From Geotrypetes seraphini (Eukaryota; Chordata; Amphibia; Gymnophiona; Dermophiidae), in contig NC_047096.1 in the NCBI RefSeq assembly GCF_902459505.1, positions 2,232,001-2,296,000 on the forward strand: a stretch of 64,000 nt of DNA, in the 5' to 3' direction. Under the pieces are notes generated by a model, which worked only from the letters and a program-made list of their open reading frames with translations, searched no databases and was not told the DNA's origin. The translations under genes and the position numbers were made by a program. Shown piece after piece: positions 44,818 to 55,159 of this stretch. Position 1 is the stretch's first letter; each line of letters begins with the position of its first letter.

Positions 44818-45179
44818 TAAGGCCCAGATTCTAGAAATGGCAGAGGTATCAGCGGCCACCTAAAAATGGCCACCGCATCGGCGCCGTTGATGGAATCGTG
44901 GCTGTTTTTAAAACAGGCTCCTTAAGTGTAGGCCAGCATTTTACAGGCCTAGGCTTAAGACAACTGTCTTGCGTCTAGGGTCGCCTAAGGCCGCTTCTGG
45001 CATAAACCATGCCCATGCCAGCCTCAGACATCCTTAGGCATGCCTAGACGCTTCCGTAGGCACACAAACAATGCCATTTGACGCATCAGTTTTTATGAAG
45101 AACGTGTGTCCTGATTGGTTAAATAGATGGCAGTAGGCTGCCTACCTAACTTTTGCACACCATTAGAATCCGGGCCTAA
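44818..45179. mobile_element. Harbinger-like MITE, 356 bp, TAA target duplication
   Basis: The element is 44821-45176, starting GGCCCAGATTCTAGAAATGG and ending CCATTAGAATCCGGGCC, flanked by TAA on both sides. The interior is rich in CCTAGGC-type palindromes (44946-45060). Its right end is 8 bases from the CR1 fragment that follows. Confidence 0.8.
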
Positions 45180-45184
45180 GTACA

Positions 45185-45420
45185 TAACCTTTACCAAAAT
45201 GGGACAGACTGAAGGTCTACCAAGCCCAATGTCCTGTTTTCACCAGTGGCCAATCTGGCAAGATCCCAAAAGAGCAAAATAGATTTCATACTGTTTATCC
45301 CAGGAATAAGTAGTGGATTTTCCTCAAGTCCTCCTTAATAATGATTTATGGACTTTCATTCCAGGATCTTTTCCAAAACTTTTTTAAACTCTGCTAAGTT
45401 AACTGCTTTTACCACGTTCT
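45185..45420 (-). mobile_element. CR1 LINE 3' end
   Basis: AATGGGACAGACTGAAGGTC, GGATTTTCCTCAAGTCCTCC and AACTTTTTTAAACTCTGCTA are the minus-oriented CR1 3' UTR. Confidence 0.85.
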
Positions 45421-45617
45421 ACACACACAACGCACACTTACTCATACACACACACGTTTTCTAATGCACCTCAGTCTGGCTCTGAGGCACCCACACCCAG
45501 CTCCTGCCTCATAGTGCTTCTGGCTGTTTTGTGTGTGTTGGAGGGATGGGGGAAGTAGCATATTTATTAGTATCTGTCCTTTGATGTGATACACCAGTAA
45601 ATGCACTGTCTCCATAG

Positions 45618-45708
45618 GATCTGCGTACGTCAGAGTCGCCTCAAGCAAAGGAGCGAATGGGGGAGGTGTCGCCACATGGGCCTGATGATTCCTTGTTGGA
45701 AATGGATG
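45618..45708 (+). CDS. SOX13: SOX13 coding exon 11 (residues 371-401)
   Basis: The acceptor CTCCATAG ends at 45617 and the donor GATG|GTAGGT follows 45708. It encodes DLRTSESPQAKERMGE, then VSPHGPDDSLLEMDG, aligning with mammalian DLISLDSSPAKERLED and ending in MDG. This is a variable acidic linker between the SoxD segment and the HMG box. Exons 10 and 11 together are 201 nt, phase 1 to 1, so joint skipping would preserve the frame. Confidence 0.92.
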
Positions 45709-45888
45709 GTAGGTTTCAGGCCTCAGTGGGGGGGCAGCAGAGGTTTTGGAGGGGTAGCACCATACCAAGGACTGTGTGAGTGACAGGGGTTGTACAGAGC
45801 AACGATATGGAGGGAGTAGAAGGACTGCTCCCAGCCCACTGCTTCCTTTCATTGGTAATGGTGACGCAGATGGGGTGGGGTAAGGGTA

Positions 45889-47285
45889 GGTATGCCTAGG
45901 GTTATCAAAAAAAGAGGACACATGGCCCCTACCAAACTCCACCCATTTCCTTGGTCCTCCTTCACATCTTCTGTACCCTTTTAGTGCTTCTCTCTCTCTC
46001 CCTCCCTTCCTCCAACCACCCTCCTCTCCCATGGGTGCTTCTTTCTTTTTCTAGCTCTCTCCTTCCAGTACCTCCTCCCACAGCCCTCTCTCTCCTAGCA
46101 CTACCCTACTCCATGTTCTTTTCTCCAGCATTCTCTCCTTTCCATAATGCTTCTCCAGACCCCCATCCCCTCCCTCCTCTGACCTTCAATGCTGCTGCTT
46201 CTTTCTCTCTCTCTCTCTTTTCCCCCCCTGGTTGCTTCTCTGTCTCTCTCTTTCCAACACCCCCCCATGGGTAACCCTCTCTCTCCTTCCAACCTCCTCT
46301 CTTGCTCTTTCTGTCTCTCCCCTCCCATCCAGCACTACCCTACTCCATGCTCTTTTCTCCAGCACTCTCTCCTTTCCATAATGCTTCTCCAGCCCCCTTC
46401 CCTCCCTCTTTGGCTGTTGCTTTCTAACTCCTGATTACTCCACCTACCTATTCCCCGGGGCCAACCGCTGTAATTAACCTTCGGGCAGCAGTAGCAACGA
46501 GGTAAGCCGCTTCTGCCGCTTGTCTGCCCCTGAAGCCGTCTCTCTGCAAGTCCCGCCTACGCAAGAACAGGAAGTTGTTGCAGAGAGGCGGGTTCCGGAG
46601 GAGGCCGCTGGCAGCAGGCTTACCTCGTTGCTACTGCTGCTGGCTTTACCTGGGATTAACTAAGATTAAATGTAAGATGTTACAGTAATTGATGAACTCT
46701 ACTGCGAGGTTGATTCTGGGTATCTCTTGCAGAGAACATATTACCCCAGTGCTAAAGCAGCTGCGCTGGCTTCCAGTGGCACAAAGGGTTTGTTTCAAGA
46801 TGTTATCAGTAGTACATCAGAGTCTGCATGGATCTGTTCCGTTGAAATTTCAAACTCTGTGGGAGGGAATCTGAGGTCTGAGGGTACTATGAGATTGACC
46901 TCTAGGAAGGAGAAAACTGCTAAATCCGTGGCGGGAGTAAAATGGTGGAATTCCTTCCCTGGCATTCTGACTGTGTACAATTTAGAAAAATGGTGAAGAC
47001 ACAACTGCACGTGGAGGCTTTTCTCTGAAACTTGAACTGAGATCATTGCACTATACTTAGTGAAGATTGGCGACAGCTTTTGATGGTATTTTTAGTGGAT
47101 TAAGCTATTACGTGATTGCACTGTCTTTGAACTATTGTGAATGTTTCGATTGTTAACCACAGTCTAGAAATTTTAGAAATAAATAATTACAGCAGCCGGG
47201 CCCGGGGTGGAGGTAAGCAAGGGAGTTGGGAGAGCCGGTTAAACTCGGACAAACGTCCTGGACGTCTGGGAACCCTAGGTGTGCC
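45889..47285. mobile_element. hAT element, 1381 bp, 8-bp target duplication, with nested L2
   Basis: The element is 45897-47277, starting TAGGGTTATC and ending GGGAACCCTA, between GGTATGCC and GGTGTGCC (one mismatch). The left half is a CT-rich tract (45950-46430); then comes a GC-rich hairpin core (46480-46645, around CCGCCTACGC...GAACAGGAAGTTG). An L2-like LINE interrupts it at about 46660-47187, after which the hAT resumes with ATTACAGCAGCCGGG. Compare the uninterrupted 622-bp relative at 58057. Confidence 0.8.
46660..47187 (+). mobile_element. L2-like LINE 3' fragment nested in the hAT
   Basis: The frame 46689-46874 gives MNSTARLILGISCREHITPV then LKQLRWLPVAQRVCFKML, the RT C-terminal N-ARLI-G---HITP-L--L-WLPV--R--FK motif. 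It ends in an AAATAAATAA tail at 47176-47185. The site matches ATTACAGCAGC in the related element at 58344. Confidence 0.75.
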
Positions 47286-48880
47286 AGTGGGAGAGTCAAC
47301 AGGGCGCAGCTCTAGTCAGTCAAGGTCCTAAGGAGGGGACAGTAATCCTTACTGATTTGCCTTCACTCAGCACAGGATAAGAATTTAGCTGCTTACAGCA
47401 TTTCTTCCTGGCTGGACTTTGATTCCTTCAGACATGAGTAATCAACGACTTCTTTGCCCAGCTGGTGGGGGCTGGCTGTACCTTGAACTAGTGACGAGCT
47501 ACTGGCCACACTGAAGCATTTTCATGTTGGTTTGCTGGTAGCCCAGTCTTCCGTTCAACGTGTTGAGCCAGACTGGTGCTTCCATTTGATGTCAGGACTG
47601 GGGGGTGGGCAATGCCATTTAGGGGAAAGGAGAGACACAAAAGACAGTGAAAGTTTGGTGAGACAACTTTTACTATAATTAAGTAATTACAGAGAATGGA
47701 AAAAGGGAGACTTGGGTTTCGCTCAGGGTGAGTTTTAGTCAGGGACAATAGGTGTTTCCTTGTCCAGAGAAGGTTCAGTCTACGTTTACACCTGGTGCCC
47801 TGCAGAGTTAAGAGGTTTGCCCAAAGTCACAGGAGCAGTGGTGGGATTTGAACTCTGGCTCTCAGCCTGTTGCCCGTCCCCTCCAAAACTTGACTTTTGG
47901 ACCCTAGGGCTGGGTAAAATGGGAGAATTTCCTGATGGTACAGTAAAAGCAAAATGAGAGCAAGTTGAAAAAGTGATGGATTTCAGAATAAAATGAAGAA
48001 ATCCTGACCTGGACATTTTTGTATTTTCACTAAGAGATGACGTAAAGTATCTGTGAATGATGCTCTGTGCTGTTGAGAGAGTTTGTGAGGCACAAGTGGC
48101 CCTGTGCATAGATCCCAGTCTAGAGGGTTAAGGGGTCATTATTCAACTGGTTGCAATCTTCCACCGCTAGCCTTTTGCCAGATAATGCCGGCCATATGTA
48201 GGTATGTGTGGACGTCGGCAACCAGCATTTATTTAAGGCCACTGGATAAATGAAACCGGACTGAGTTTTAGGTGGTCTGACTTGTCCGATGACCATATCC
48301 CGATTATTGGAACTTGGCTTCACTGGCTCCGCTCTGTCTCTACCATGACTCCGCCCTGATTGCACCTCCAGACCATCCACAACACAGACAATTTCAGCTT
48401 AGGTGGTTAGAAGAGGTATTTGGTGGCTCTGATTTACCCAGGCAGGAGCCTCTCCTGCCTGGTTAAATTGTTTTGAAGATTGATCCCTATATGAGTACAC
48501 AAGGGAAGACTATTTACCTTTTGGGAATTGACCACCCTTTACACAGGTGAGATCTGTTTCCTAGTTCCATAGTGCAATGCCTTTACTCATATTTTCTTGG
48601 AGATGTTCCTGGGGGACATAAGTACATGTAGTTTGGGCCAGACAAACCGGGTGAGAATCTCGGTGGTGCTGTTTATCAGCAGCCTTGAGAGCTGGTAATA
48701 TAAAGCCCTGGGTGGAACCAGCCCTGTGCTTGGCATTGAGCCTACACAGAAGGTTGCAATTTGCCCGTTGAAGAGCTAGGCCAACTCACATCCATAGGTG
48801 CGGTGAAGCTGCCAGACTATGGCCATGTCAGGCTAGATTTTCTTTTCATCTTATTTTGCTCCTCCTTCCAACTATTTTAG
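47286..48880. other. Intron 11 sequence with a MIR-like SINE
   Basis: At 47795-47880 AAGAGGTTTGCCCAAAGTCA and GGTGGGATTTGAACTCTGGC are a minus-oriented MIR/CORE-SINE. Otherwise nothing recognised. Confidence 0.45.
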
Positions 48881-48884
48881 ACAT

Positions 48885-49005
48885 TTCGAGGAGCCGGATC
48901 TGAGGGTGGACCTCTGTTTATGTAGGCAGGGGCTGCCCAGAATGGGGGTTTTCGGTTCCGATGGACCTCGGGTCTGACCCAGCAGAGGCATTTCTTATGT
49001 TCATT
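48885..49005 (+). mobile_element. CR1 LINE 3' end
   Basis: CGGTTCCGATGGACCTCGGG, TCTGACCCAGCAGAGGCATT and TCTTATGTTC form the CR1 tail. It ends about 100 bases before exon 12. Confidence 0.75.
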
Positions 49006-49102
49006 TAATATCCAGAGCCGTGAGAGTGAGCCCCTGTTGGTCCAGAGTAACAGTGGCTTGTTTCTGCCCCTGAATAACTTGTTTCCTCTGCTCTTCTAAC
49101 AG

Positions 49103-49246
49103 GTTCTCGGCACTTCCCAGAGTCCCGGGCCAGTAGCCACATTAAGCGTCCTATGAATGCGTTCATGGTGTGGGCCAAGGATGAGCGACGGAAAATCCTG
49201 CAAGCCTTTCCTGATATGCACAACTCCAGCATCAGCAAGATCCTGG
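49103..49246 (+). CDS. SOX13: SOX13 coding exon 12, first half of HMG box (residues 401-449)
   Basis: The acceptor GCTCTTCTAACAG ends at 49102 and the donor CTGG|GTAAGA follows 49246. It encodes [20 protein letters not shown] and continues to SISKILG. The HMG box begins at about residue 413, with the RPMNAFMVW motif at 416-424 that inserts into the minor groove and bends DNA. The [11 protein letters not shown] stretch is characteristic of SoxD. The exon is 144 nt and symmetric, but skipping it would destroy DNA binding. Confidence 0.98.
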
Positions 49247-49474
49247 GTAAGAACAGTGCTGCAAACACCAGGGATCCCAGTCACCTTCCTAGTCCCTCCC
49301 TCTCCTTCCACAGATCACCTTCAAAGCCTCTCTCTCTTCCTCAGGCCCCTCCCCTCCCTATGACCCCTCAGCCCCTCTGACCTTGAGCTCTCTACTAACA
49401 CTTGGACCTAGGTCATCTGCCCCCAGCTATAGGTCACTTTCTCATCTAACATTGAAGACCCAGATCTGTCACTG

Positions 49475-49583
49475 GGAGCCCCTACCTCTTGCACTTGGAG
49501 CCCTTGGGATCCCCTACCTCTTGCACTTGGAGCCCTTGGGAGCCCCTACCTCTTGCACTTGGAGCCCTTGGGAGCCCCTACCT
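49475..49583. repeat. 32-bp minisatellite, about 3.4 copies
   Basis: The unit is GGAGCCCCTACCTCTTGCAC then TTGGAGCCCTTG. GCACTTGGAG recurs at 49491, 49523 and 49555, an exact 32-base period. It lies in the intron between the two HMG-box exons. Confidence 0.9.
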
Positions 49584-50230
49584 CTCTCTCACTCTCGTTA
49601 TTTAAGGGTTTTTCAGCGGTTTGGCCTCAAGCTCTTGTTCTGCGCATTCTCTTTTCTCACAGACCTGTGAGCCGGAGCAGTGCATGGCTATAAATACAGA
49701 GCAATACCACAGAACCTCTTTGATAAAATTGTGGTTTTCATATCTAAGCTCTAAACATGCAACTGTGTGTGTGACGTCCAGGGCCACTGGGACAGCTGTC
49801 ACAGAGAGAGCTGGGATACTTATTTTAGTAATACAGATGATGTGAGGATATGAACAAAGCTTTGGTTAACCCTTTTGGTACCAAGTTTTGGGTTTTAGCC
49901 CCAGTCACGGGAGCTCTACTGTCTCGTCTCATTGTGCATTTGAGGTGTTAATGGCAGTCTGTGTTCAGAGATGGGAAGGTCACTGAGGTCATTCTCTGTG
50001 CCAGCCAGGCCTCCTACCTCTGAGAACTCTAGGTCAGTGAAGGCAGGGGGAGGGGATTGGGCTGTGTGACTGACAGAGGATGAGTTGAAGGACTTAGTCC
50101 CTACGGTGGCTGCTCAGGGTTTAAGGGCAGAATTGCTGTGCTCAGAGGGGAGGGTGGGGGTATCGGGTTCAGGTCTATGCAAGTCATTGCTATGGGTAGC
50201 TCCCAGAATTATGCTTTCTCTTTTTTGACC
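49584..50230. other. Intron 12 sequence, nothing recognised
   Basis: No repeat or exon identified. Confidence 0.4.
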
Positions 50231-50234
50231 TGCT

Positions 50235-50720
50235 CTGATTAGTCTGTTGTTTCTATCTCTTCAATATCACCTTCCTCTCTGAACACACTATCCGGACCCT
50301 TGTTTAAGCTCTCGTAACCTCTCGCTTCGATTACTACAATCTACTCCTAACTGGTATCCCTCAGTGTCGCCTCTCCCCTTTGCTCCTATTGCTGACCTAC
50401 AAGGGTGTTCATTCTGCTGCCCCCCAATATTTCTCCTCCCTTCTCTCTCCTTATACACCTCCCAGAGTACTCCGTTCCTCAGATAAGTCACTGTTAACAT
50501 TACCCTTCTCCTCCACTGCCAATTGCTCCCTTCATCTAGCTGCCCCTGTGCCTGGAATGAATTACCCGAGTTTGTCCGTCAAGCCCCTTCCCTTTCCTTG
50601 TTTAAAAGCAGATTGAAAACCCACCTTTTTGATATAGCTTTCAATCCTTAACCCTACTCCTCGGCCCTCCAACCCAGCCCAGCGGATTAACCATTCCCCT
50701 AAACTGTATCCATGACATCC
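50235..50720 (+). mobile_element. L2/Rex1-like LINE fragment between the HMG-box exons
   Basis: It encodes VTSRFDYYNLLLTGIPQCRL in shifting frames, then LTYKGVHSAAPQYFSSLL, SPYTPPRVLRSSD and the C-terminal KTHLF-type end (LKADxKPTFLI). It lacks the fingers and palm of the reverse transcriptase. It lies in intron 12. Confidence 0.7.
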
Positions 50721-50773
50721 TGTCTGTCTATGTTCATTAATGTTACCTTTTTCTCCCTCCATTTGTCTCTCAG

Positions 50774-50990
50774 GCTCCCGCTGGAAGTCCATGAGTAATG
50801 TGGAAAAACAGCCATATTACGAGGAACAGGCACGTCTCAGCCGACTGCACCTGGAGAAGTATCCCGATTATAAGTACAAACCGCGACCGAAACGCACCTG
50901 CATTGTGGAGGGCAAGCGCCTGCGTGTTGGAGAATACAAAGCACTGATGAAAAATCGCCGTCAGGACACCCGCCAGACCTACGTCATACC
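50774..50990 (+). CDS. SOX13: SOX13 coding exon 13, second half of HMG box (residues 449-521)
   Basis: The acceptor TTTGTCTCTCAG ends at 50773 and the donor ACC|GTAAGT follows 50990. It encodes [18 protein letters not shown] through [16 protein letters not shown], completing the HMG box at about residue 489. KPRPKR is the C-terminal basic nuclear-localisation segment of Sox boxes. The tail [17 protein letters not shown] is the strongly conserved SoxD extension after the box. The exon leaves in phase 2. Confidence 0.98.
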
Positions 50991-51086
50991 GTAAGTGCCC
51001 CAGAGCAATTCTAATGCAGGAGTAAAGAGTGTGTGTGAGCAATTGTGCTGTGGAAATGGGGTGTGATTGGGCCTCCTGTTTTGCAG

Positions 51087-51342
51087 GCCTCCTGAGCAGA
51101 TGCAGCCACAGACCAGCTCCACTACCTATTCTCAACGCATGGGCCTTGCGCTGACCTCGGCTCGGATGGAGCATGGCCACCCTGGAGACTGTGACCCCAG
51201 TATGCCCGTCATCATCAACACACGGAGCCTTAAGTCAGAAGATGGAGATGGGGCAGACACTGACCAGTACCACTACAGTGGGGATGAGGACTCTGAGGGG
51301 GAGGAGAAGAGTGATGGGGAGCTCGTGGTCCTCACTGACTGA
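51087..51342 (+). CDS. SOX13: SOX13 last coding exon 14 (residues 521-605 and stop)
   Basis: The acceptor CTCCTGTTTTGCAG ends at 51086; the intron before it is only 96 bases. It encodes PPPEQMQPQTSSTTYSQRM, a variable stretch, then PSMPVIINTRSL and the acidic tail DEDSEGEEKSDGELVVLTD followed by TGA at 51340-51342. The tail is practically the same as in mammalian SOX13 and identifies the paralogue. Confidence 0.97.
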
Positions 51343-52479
51343 ATAAGCTCTACGAGGGGTGGGATGGTGACAGGAAGATTTGGGAGGAAGATGCTAGTGG
51401 GGCTTACAGCCTTAAAAGGGGCCTCCTTCAAAGGGAGGCAGAACCCCATGAAGGATATAACGCAGAAAATCAAATTTATCAACATCCAAACCTTCAATTA
51501 TTCTTAAAGATCAGATCCCTCATACCTTCCCCTTAAAATACAACTTCCAGTATAACCGCTTCCCCAATAACGCTACACTCCTTGATGATTTAATATCAAC
51601 CTACCACGTATCTAATTCTTCCTGTCTGGGTTTGACCCCCCCCTTCCTTTTAAGAGTCTCACCCCATTATAAATTTGAATCTGATCTTTGTCGACTGACC
51701 CCCCAGAAGAAAATCTTCTCCACAGAATGAGATGATGAAAGAGCAGGATGACCACACAAAGCAGAAGGGAGAGAAGCTGAAAAAGAAGGGACGAGAGACC
51801 TGCAGTGGACACCTATGAAGAGGTGAAAGAAGCCCGAAGAGTGGAACTGACAGAGAGGGAACTATGATCTGTAGAAATGTAGGAGATGTGCATATGGGCA
51901 GAGAACTGTATCCAGATCCTTTATGTGTCCTTCTGGGTGGAGGAGGTGGTATAATGATAGGTCTTTAAGACTGTTGTATTCTGGAAACCTCCTTCATGAC
52001 AGTCTACATGGTCACAGGCTTTCCATCATAAATGGAGCACAAATCGAGATCTCATGGGAGCTATTTAATATGAAATGGATTAATTTTGGCCAAGTTCGGA
52101 AGCGCCAGTCACACACATTTGCCAATTTCCTGAAGGTGTGTCTTTCTCAGATGGGATGATGTCCTTGTCACGGTGAAACAATCTTAATATTTAATGGGGA
52201 TATCATAAAAGCCACGGGGCCCACATAATGCCAGGGAGCCATGTGAACGCAGTTGGGTATGAAGACTTTGCAAGGGTTGCCCTCGACCTTATGCCTGATT
52301 CAAACCCATGGAAAGCTGAAGCCTGTGAGGATGGGTTGAGAGGCTGATAATCGTTCCTACATGTGTAGCACAGTTTAGGCCAATGGCACAGATGTGGTCT
52401 CTGTTTTAGAAGGCAATGTATGCCAGCTGTCAAATTACCCCAGGTGCACATAAGGATCAGTAATGCCCCTGCAGCACCT

Positions 52480-53640
52480 ATTAAGAATTGCCAAACTGGT
52501 ACAGACCAAAGGTCCATCAAGCCCAGGTCACAAGTACCTAGCTAGATCCTAAGTAGTAAAACACATTTTATGCAGCTTGTTTTTCCATGTCCTTCTTAAT
52601 AATGGCCTTTGGACTTCTCTTTTAGGAAATTATCTAAAACTTTTTAAAACCCCGCTAAGCTAACTGATTTCACCACATTCTGCAGCAGTGAATTCCAGTT
52701 TAATTACATGTCTGAAGAAATATTTTCTCCGGTTTGTTTTAAATCTACTTAGTAGCTTCATTGCATGTCCTAGTATTTTTGGAAAGAGTGAACAAGTGAT
52801 TCACATCTACCCTTTCCACTCCACTCAGTATTTTGTAGATCACTATCATAACACCCCTGAACCGTCTCTTCTCCAACCTGAAGAGCTCTAGCTGCTTTAG
52901 CCTCTCATAGGGAAGTCGTCCCAAGCCTTTTATCATTTTCGTCACCCTTCTCTGTACCTTTTCTAATTCCGCTATATCTTTTTTGAGATACAGCAACCAG
53001 ATCTGCACACAGTATTCAAGGTGGATCCAAGGGCATTCTAACATTTTCCTCTTTGTCTTCCATTCCTTTCCTGATCATTTCTAATATTCTATTTGCTTTC
53101 TTAGCCACCACCGTACATTGAGCTGAGAGTTTCAACATATCCTCAACATCGACACCTAGATCCTTTTCCTGGGCGGTGATTCCTAACACAGAGCTATAGT
53201 TGGGTTCCTCTTTCCCACATGCTTTCCACTTGCTCACATTAAACGTTATCTGCCATTTTTCACAATCCTCTTGCGATTTAACAATTTTGAACTTTGTGTC
53301 ATCAGCAAATTTAATTATCTCACTAGTTATTCCCATCTCTAGGTCATTGATAAATATGGTAAAAGCAGCAGACCCCTGGGGAACCCCACTATTTACCCTT
53401 CTCCATTGAGAATATTGACCATTTAACCCCACTCTGTTTTCTGTCTTTCAACCAGTTCTCAATCCCATGACTTTCTAATTTCCTCAGAAGTCTTTCATGA
53501 GGTACTTTGTCAAATGCCTTTTGAAAATCCAAATACACAATATCAACCGGTTCACCTTTATCATCCCTTCAAAGAAATGCAGTAGATTGGTGAGGTAAGA
53601 TTTCCCTTGACTGAAACCTATTTGTTGCCTAATAGTTATT
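52480..53640 (-). mobile_element. CR1 LINE inside the SOX13 3' UTR
   Basis: From the 3' end: ACTGGTACAGACCAAAGGTC, AAACCCCGCTAAGCTAACTG, then ORF2 read on minus: [20 protein letters not shown] (52960-53030), [46 protein letters not shown]. The FADD box is present at about 53305, but frames are broken in several places. It is antisense to the host gene. Confidence 0.88.
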
Positions 53641-54026
53641 CCGATAACCCAACTACAGTGGTACCTGAGGAGCAATATATACAGAAATTATGATTTTATA
53701 TTCAGTGTGCTGCCACAATTCCATCCATACAACTGTGTATATCAAAAATAGAAATGTGAAATAACGGTGTGGCACAAATCTTCAAACTATAATTCTACGG
53801 AGAGCGCCCGTTTCACCACCGGCTTCATCAGGGGAAAGAGCTGTGTTTTAAGTCCGCCGCACCAGCGTTTCATGTGGTATGTTACTGCAGCAATGATCAA
53901 ACCTCCCCGAGCCGGGTCTGCTTTGCCCTATGAGGGCTTTTTCTCCCCCTTACAAAACAATAAACAATTATAATCATCATTTCTGTATATATTGCTGGTC
54001 AGGTACCTCTGTAGTTGGGTTATCGG
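53641..54026. mobile_element. Inverted-repeat DNA element in the SOX13 3' UTR
   Basis: The left end CCGATAACCCAACTACAG (53641) and the right end CTGTAGTTGGGTTATCGG (54009-54026) are inverted repeats. The pairing continues inward for about 50 bases with few mismatches (GGTACCTGA, CAATATATACAGAAAT). The 290-base interior is non-coding. It is directly appended to, or inserted at the edge of, the CR1 copy. Target duplication unclear, superfamily not assigned. Confidence 0.75.
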
Positions 54027-54084
54027 ATATTATTTTGAGTGGACCTGCCCACTCCCTTTTTTTCTTTTGCATAATAGTTATTGC

Positions 54085-54480
54085 CATGGGGTTATTCTGT
54101 AACTGCACCTATATTTAGGGGCTACTTTCCTGTATGGAGTACCATCCTAACAGGTAATGTGAACGCCTAGAATTTAGGCGTGTTCACTCGCGCCAGCCAT
54201 AGAGCGATATGGCAGAGATAAGTTTAGCGTGTGTGAGTTCTGCCCGTGGTACTCCTGTCTGGAAAAGACACCCATGTAAGAGATGCACGTTTGTACAGAA
54301 TAGCGCTTAGCAGAATTTGGGCCTCCACAAGCGTCTGTGCACGCAATGCGTATGTAAACGCGAGAGCTCGCTGCATAGAAGTGCCTCTCTGTGTCTGTTG
54401 CCACTTTGTACTGTGTTTACCCCTGCTGAGCAGTCCTACACTCTAGTGCTTGAATGTTAGCCCTACAATTCCATTTCTAG
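54085..54480. other. 3' UTR stretch, possible old repeat
   Basis: GAACGCCTAGAATTTAGGCG at 54161-54180 is a near-palindrome, and the segment has a higher CpG content than its surroundings. No family assigned. Confidence 0.3.
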
Positions 54481-54852
54481 AAAAAAGGAAAATAGGGCAC
54501 CCCCTCCCCAAAGTCCAAGGGCTCAGGTTTCCTAGCAGTGCACAGTGTGGTTCCTACTTGGTCACCAGAGTGAGGGAGCTTGAAGGTGAGTGAAAGAGGG
54601 TCTGATCTCTTCCAGTATGACTAGGGGTGGGTGTTGGGGGGGGGGGGGAACAATCTGTCTCTTTCCCTGTCCTAGATTTTAGGGAGCAGGAGCTTATATT
54701 TGTGACGGTGCCATCCGCCCCTCAGTACAGAGCTAAGCAGATATTCATTTCTTGACTAGACTCCTGTATACATAAATTTATATATATAAATCTATACACA
54801 CATATATATAAATATATTTTTAAAGATTGTAAATATAGAGCTTTATTTTGTT

Positions 54853-54858
54853 AATAAA
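54853..54858 (+). terminator. SOX13: SOX13 polyadenylation signal AATAAA
   Basis: AATAAA is followed by a GU/U-containing stretch (TGCTGAGTGAC...TTGTGCATTTC). The TTTTGTTAATAAAGTGCTGA context sits directly after an AT-rich UTR end. Cleavage is expected about 10-30 bases downstream, near 54870-54890. Confidence 0.8.
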
Positions 54859-55159
54859 GTGCTGAGTGACTTAAATTGTGCATTTCATGGGCTTATTTTT
54901 ATCTGTTTCACTGTCAAGAATATGTTCACTTCAGAGTAATCTGCTTGTTGGCGGAGTGATGTTCTGCACCCCCCCAGTACTATACCCTGCACCAGCATTC
55001 CCCTCCCACTAAATAATCACTTTGCTGGGGTTCCTGTTTTATAAAATCATATACGTGCCCGTCTGTCATTACAAAAGAGCTGCAGAAATCATGGCTGTAA
55101 TGAAACCAGCGTACATCGCAAGTTGGGCAATGTCCTTTGCACGCTCGCTGTAATATATC

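Larger units (their letters stand above)
15440..54880 (+). other. SOX13: SOX13 transcription unit (complete gene)
   Basis: This is a SoxD transcription factor gene: nuclear, and binds the AACAAT-type minor-groove site through its HMG box. SoxD proteins lack a transactivation domain and dimerise through a leucine zipper (family knowledge). The 13 coding exons join without a frame conflict to 605 residues. Domain order: SUMO-type IKTE (24-27), leucine zipper (L138, L145, L152, L159), glutamine-rich Q-box (about 176-213), PLNLT CtBP-type motif (283-287), conserved FLGEGDAVTKAI segment (335-346), HMG box (413-489) and acidic tail ending LVVLTD. SOX13 fits better than SOX5 or SOX6 because of the MSLRSS start, the [18 protein letters not shown] stretch and the shared C-terminal tail DEDSEGEEKSDGELVVLTD. 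The transcript start is only approximate. The 3' end is set by AATAAA at 54853. Confidence 0.95.
51343..54880 (+). other. SOX13: SOX13 3' UTR, enlarged by repeats
   Basis: This runs from the stop codon to the first good polyadenylation context. It holds purine-rich sequence at 51720-51870, a minus-oriented CR1 copy (52480-53640) and an inverted-repeat element (53641-54026). It ends in an AT-rich block with several UAUAUA and UGUAAAUA-type elements (54770-54840), plausible Pumilio or AU-rich sites. No other AATAAA with comparable context was noticed earlier in the UTR. Confidence 0.75.

Noticed and set aside
45442-46434. Long frames on both strands around 45.4-46.4 kb
   Set aside because: They overlap a real SOX13 exon (45618-45708) and the CT-rich arm of a hAT element.
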